Source: DATFXF01 sp035258565
Lineage (GTDB): Bacteria; Acidobacteriota; Terriglobia; Acidiferrales; UBA7541
NCBI GenBank assembly: GCA_035258565.1
Contig: DATFXF010000346.1
Location: forward strand, 1 to 16,341
Length of the DNA: 16,341 nt
Direction: 5' to 3'
Position numbers and translations under genes: made by a program. The notes below the pieces were generated by a model that made no database searches, was not told the DNA's origin, and saw only the letters and a list, made by a program, of their open reading frames with translations. This document shows, piece by piece, positions 14,431-16,341 of this stretch. Numbering within the stretch: position 1 is the stretch's first letter; each line of letters opens with the position of its first letter.

Positions 14431-15744
14431 GTGGCCGACCTCAAGCGACTGGCCCGACATATTTTTCGTGAGACGCTCGCGGCGATTGATATCCCGGCGA
14501 CCTTGCGGCGGAAGCTCGCGCGAATCGGGACACGGATTCGCTGTGGGGAAGCGACCGTGGATCTCGCGCAGTTTGAGCGCATCCGAGTGGTCGCCTTCGG
14601 CAAGGCCTCTTTCGCGATGGTCGCGGGCCTGCTCGAGGTGCTCGCGCCCGACTTCCGCGCCGAAGGAATTGTCGTCGCCCCAACGCCGGCGCCGCAGCCG
14701 CTCGAAGGCTTTCGCGCCTTCCTGGCTGGCCACCCCGTGCCGAATGCGGGAAGCTTTGCCGCGGGCCGCGCCATCTTGGACCTGCTTCGGACCTGTGATG
14801 AACGCACGCTGATTTTCTTCCTTCTCTCGGGCGGAGGCTCGGCCCTGGTCGAGCAGCCGCTTCACCCGGACGTTACGCTCGAAGATTTTCAGACGCTCAA
14901 TCGGCTGCTGGTCACGTGCGGCGCACGGATTGACGAGATCAACGCAGTTAGAAAACATCTCTCGGCGGTGAAGGGTGGGCGACTGGCGGCCGCTGCGCCC
15001 AGCGCGATGAAAATCACCCTCGGCGTGAGTGACGTTCCGGAAGGGCGCGAGTCAGCGCTGGCTTCCGGGCCGACGCTGCCCGACCCAACAACGGTGGCTG
15101 ACGCGGTGGGCGTGGCCGAGCGGTACGGGTTGATGCCGAAGCTGCCGCCAGCGATCCGCGCGAAGTTTGCGCATCGCGAGGCGTTACCCGAAACGCCCAA
15201 GCCGGACCACCCTGCCTTCCGCCGCGCATGGTTCCAGGTTGTGCTGGGTCTCGATGACCTCTTTCACCATGCGCATCGCGCAACCGAGGCCGCCGGTTGT
15301 GTCACCGTCTGCGACAACTCCACCGATGATTGGCCGCTGGAGAAGGCCGGCGACTTCCTTCTCACCGAGCTGGGTAAACTCAAACGGGAGCATCCCGCGT
15401 CCCCCGTAGCGTTGCTTGCCGACGGCGAAGTGAGCTCGCCGGTCACCGGCGACGGCGTTGGCGGGCGCAATTCCGCCTTCGTTCTCTATTGCGTCGAGAA
15501 AATCGCGGGGGAGAGAATTGCTGTGCTCAGCGCGGGTACGGACGGTATCGATGGCTCAAGCCCCGCCGCCGGCGCTGTTGCCGATGGCGAGACACTGTCT
15601 CGGGCGCGCGGCGCTGGCCTCGATCCCGGAGACTTCTTCCGCCGCAGCGACTCCTATACTTTCTTCGAGAAGCTCGGCGACGCCATCGAGACCGGGCCCA
15701 CGGGCAACAACCTTCGCGACTTGCGCATCTTGCTCGCCCGGTAG
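14431..15744 (+). CDS. Glycerate 2-kinase (GckA/TtuD, MOFRL family)
   Basis: The protein is 437 residues, full length for the class II glycerate kinases (usually 420-450). The N-terminal DUF4147 domain has VVAFGKAS (Lys58, matching the catalytic lysine of the Thermotoga enzyme), the HPVPN loop (101-105), LLSGGGSALV (131-140) and VSDVPEGRESALASGPTLPDP (199-219). The C-terminal MOFRL domain has GGRNSAF (344-350, Arg346), SAGTDGIDGSSPAAG (367-381) and TGPTGNNLRDL (421-431). It converts D-glycerate plus ATP to 2-phosphoglycerate, which enters glycolysis. The start is GTG 14431, 6 nt after the glcG stop; AGAAGG at 14414-14419 is the only ribosome binding site seen, 11 nt away, so coupling is likely. 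Confidence 0.93.
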   Translation: MADLKRLARHIFRETLAAIDIPATLRRKLARIGTRIRCGEATVDLAQFERIRVVAFGKASFAMVAGLLEVLAPDFRAEGIVVAPTPAPQPLEGFRAFLAGHPVPNAGSFAAGRAILDLLRTCDERTLIFFLLSGGGSALVEQPLHPDVTLEDFQTLNRLLVTCGARIDEINAVRKHLSAVKGGRLAAAAPSAMKITLGVSDVPEGRESALASGPTLPDPTTVADAVGVAERYGLMPKLPPAIRAKFAHREALPETPKPDHPAFRRAWFQVVLGLDDLFHHAHRATEAAGCVTVCDNSTDDWPLEKAGDFLLTELGKLKREHPASPVALLADGEVSSPVTGDGVGGRNSAFVLYCVEKIAGERIAVLSAGTDGIDGSSPAAGAVADGETLSRARGAGLDPGDFFRRSDSYTFFEKLGDAIETGPTGNNLRDLRILLAR

Positions 15745-15775
15745 AGCCTGAGCGATCGGAGTCGCGGGCCAGCGA

Positions 15776-16341
15776 TTACTTCTCGCCTGCCCCAGCAAGC
15801 GCCCGCAGCCGGTCCACTGCGGCGCGGGCAATCGCCTCCTGCCCTTCGCTCAATTCGCTGCTTCCGAGCAGAGCCTCAAGCGCGGGAATCGCCTCCGGGT
15901 CAGCACGCTCGTTGAGTGCTGCGATTGTGGCTGCACGCACCCCACCATAGGTCTCCGCTAGGTACGGGAGCAGGCGCCGCGTGATCTCCTTGTTCTTACG
16001 GGCGAGATGCCCGAGGCTCGTGATGGCCGCGGCTCGCACCGGGAAGGGCTTGCCGGTCGCCGACCAGTTGAGCAAGAGCGGCACGGCCTTGTCGTCGCCC
16101 AGCGTGCCCATGGCGCGCAGGGCTGCCACGCGCAGGCGGTCGTCAGGCGAATCGGTGGCTGCCGCGCTCTCGAGCAGCGCCAGCCCGCTCGAAGGTTTCA
16201 CTTGCCCGTAGGAGGCGAGCGCCGCGGCGCGCACGCGGTAGGCTTTGTCCTTCTGAAAGACGGCCGTGAGCTTCTCGGCCACCGAAGCCACATCCTGGAA
16301 TTTCGCCAGCTCCTCGGCGGCCACCTGGCGCAACCAGGGCC
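15776..16341 (-). CDS. HEAT-repeat protein, C-terminal part (runs off window)
   Basis: The minus-strand frame is open from the window edge to the TAA at 15776-15778, about 188 codons. The apparent start codon at 16331-16333 is a TTG inside the repeat region (the frame upstream reads ...PWL), so the gene continues beyond the window. It contains about five HEAT/armadillo-like helix pairs (e.g. RVRAAALASYGQV, RLRVAALRAMGTLGDDKAVPLLL, PVRAAAITSLGHLARK, GVRAATIAALNERADPEAIPALEALL). Such repeats form a protein-binding solenoid. In Acidobacteriota-type genomes this kind of tail often ends M1-family aminopeptidases, but no catalytic region is visible here. Confidence 0.8.
   Translation of the reverse strand, partial: PWLRQVAAEELAKFQDVASVAEKLTAVFQKDKAYRVRAAALASYGQVKPSSGLALLESAAATDSPDDRLRVAALRAMGTLGDDKAVPLLLNWSATGKPFPVRAAAITSLGHLARKNKEITRRLLPYLAETYGGVRAATIAALNERADPEAIPALEALLGSSELSEGQEAIARAAVDRLRALAGAGEK

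Noticed and set aside
1..16341. CRISPR array, tRNA, rRNA or prophage genes
   Set aside because: No spaced direct repeats, cloverleaf sequences, rRNA motifs or phage structural genes were seen on either strand.

Overview
This is a high-GC bacterial chromosome segment. The gene content fits the Acidobacteriota best: a VOC-domain/SpoIIE phosphatase fusion, a secreted TPR protein fragment of a type common there, an adenosine-specific kinase, and a HEAT-repeat C-terminus. This is inference, because the window holds no rRNA or other marker gene. I saw no tRNA, rRNA, CRISPR array or prophage.

Layout, left half. The window opens with the 5' end of an exported protein on the minus strand (1-146). A secreted protein of unknown function (403-990, +) converges on a VOC+SpoIIE phosphatase (1063-2373, -). 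A tandem nitroreductase/SagB-type dehydrogenase follows (2631-4169, +), then a small two-helix membrane protein (4315-4566, -). Positions 4750-5590 are an IS graveyard: the 3' part of an ISL3 transposase (+) is joined at about 5080 to the 5' part of an IS1380 transposase (-). Beyond it lie a possible HicA remnant and another secreted unknown protein (5783-6295, +).

Layout, middle. An adenosine-specific kinase (6430-6912, -) and a short-chain dehydrogenase (7097-7888, +) are divergent. They are followed by the truncated N-terminus of a secreted TPR protein (7948-8394), which runs out of frame into a small cupin gene (8303-8569).

Layout, right half. Positions 8645-15744 form one coherent metabolic locus with two divergent arms. 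The minus arm is glcD-glcE-glcF (tightly coupled, 4-bp ATGA overlap and 3-nt gap), encoding the three-subunit glycolate oxidase. The plus arm is a D-2-hydroxyacid dehydrogenase (glyoxylate/hydroxypyruvate reductase), a GlcG/HbpS-family protein and a glycerate 2-kinase. Together they oxidise glycolate to glyoxylate, interconvert glyoxylate/glycolate or hydroxypyruvate/glycerate, and phosphorylate glycerate to 2-phosphoglycerate. Neither glyoxylate carboligase nor tartronate semialdehyde reductase is in the window, so the step from glyoxylate to glycerate must be completed elsewhere, for example through serine:glyoxylate aminotransferase. The two arms share a 150-nt region with recognisable promoters in both directions. 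The window closes with the C-terminus of a HEAT-repeat protein (-).

I found no clearly new multi-gene system. The points most worth a second look are the VOC-SpoIIE fusion, the solo SagB-like enzyme, the promoter motif shared by the TPR fragment and the reductase gene, and the two broken regions (IS junction, TPR/cupin junction).
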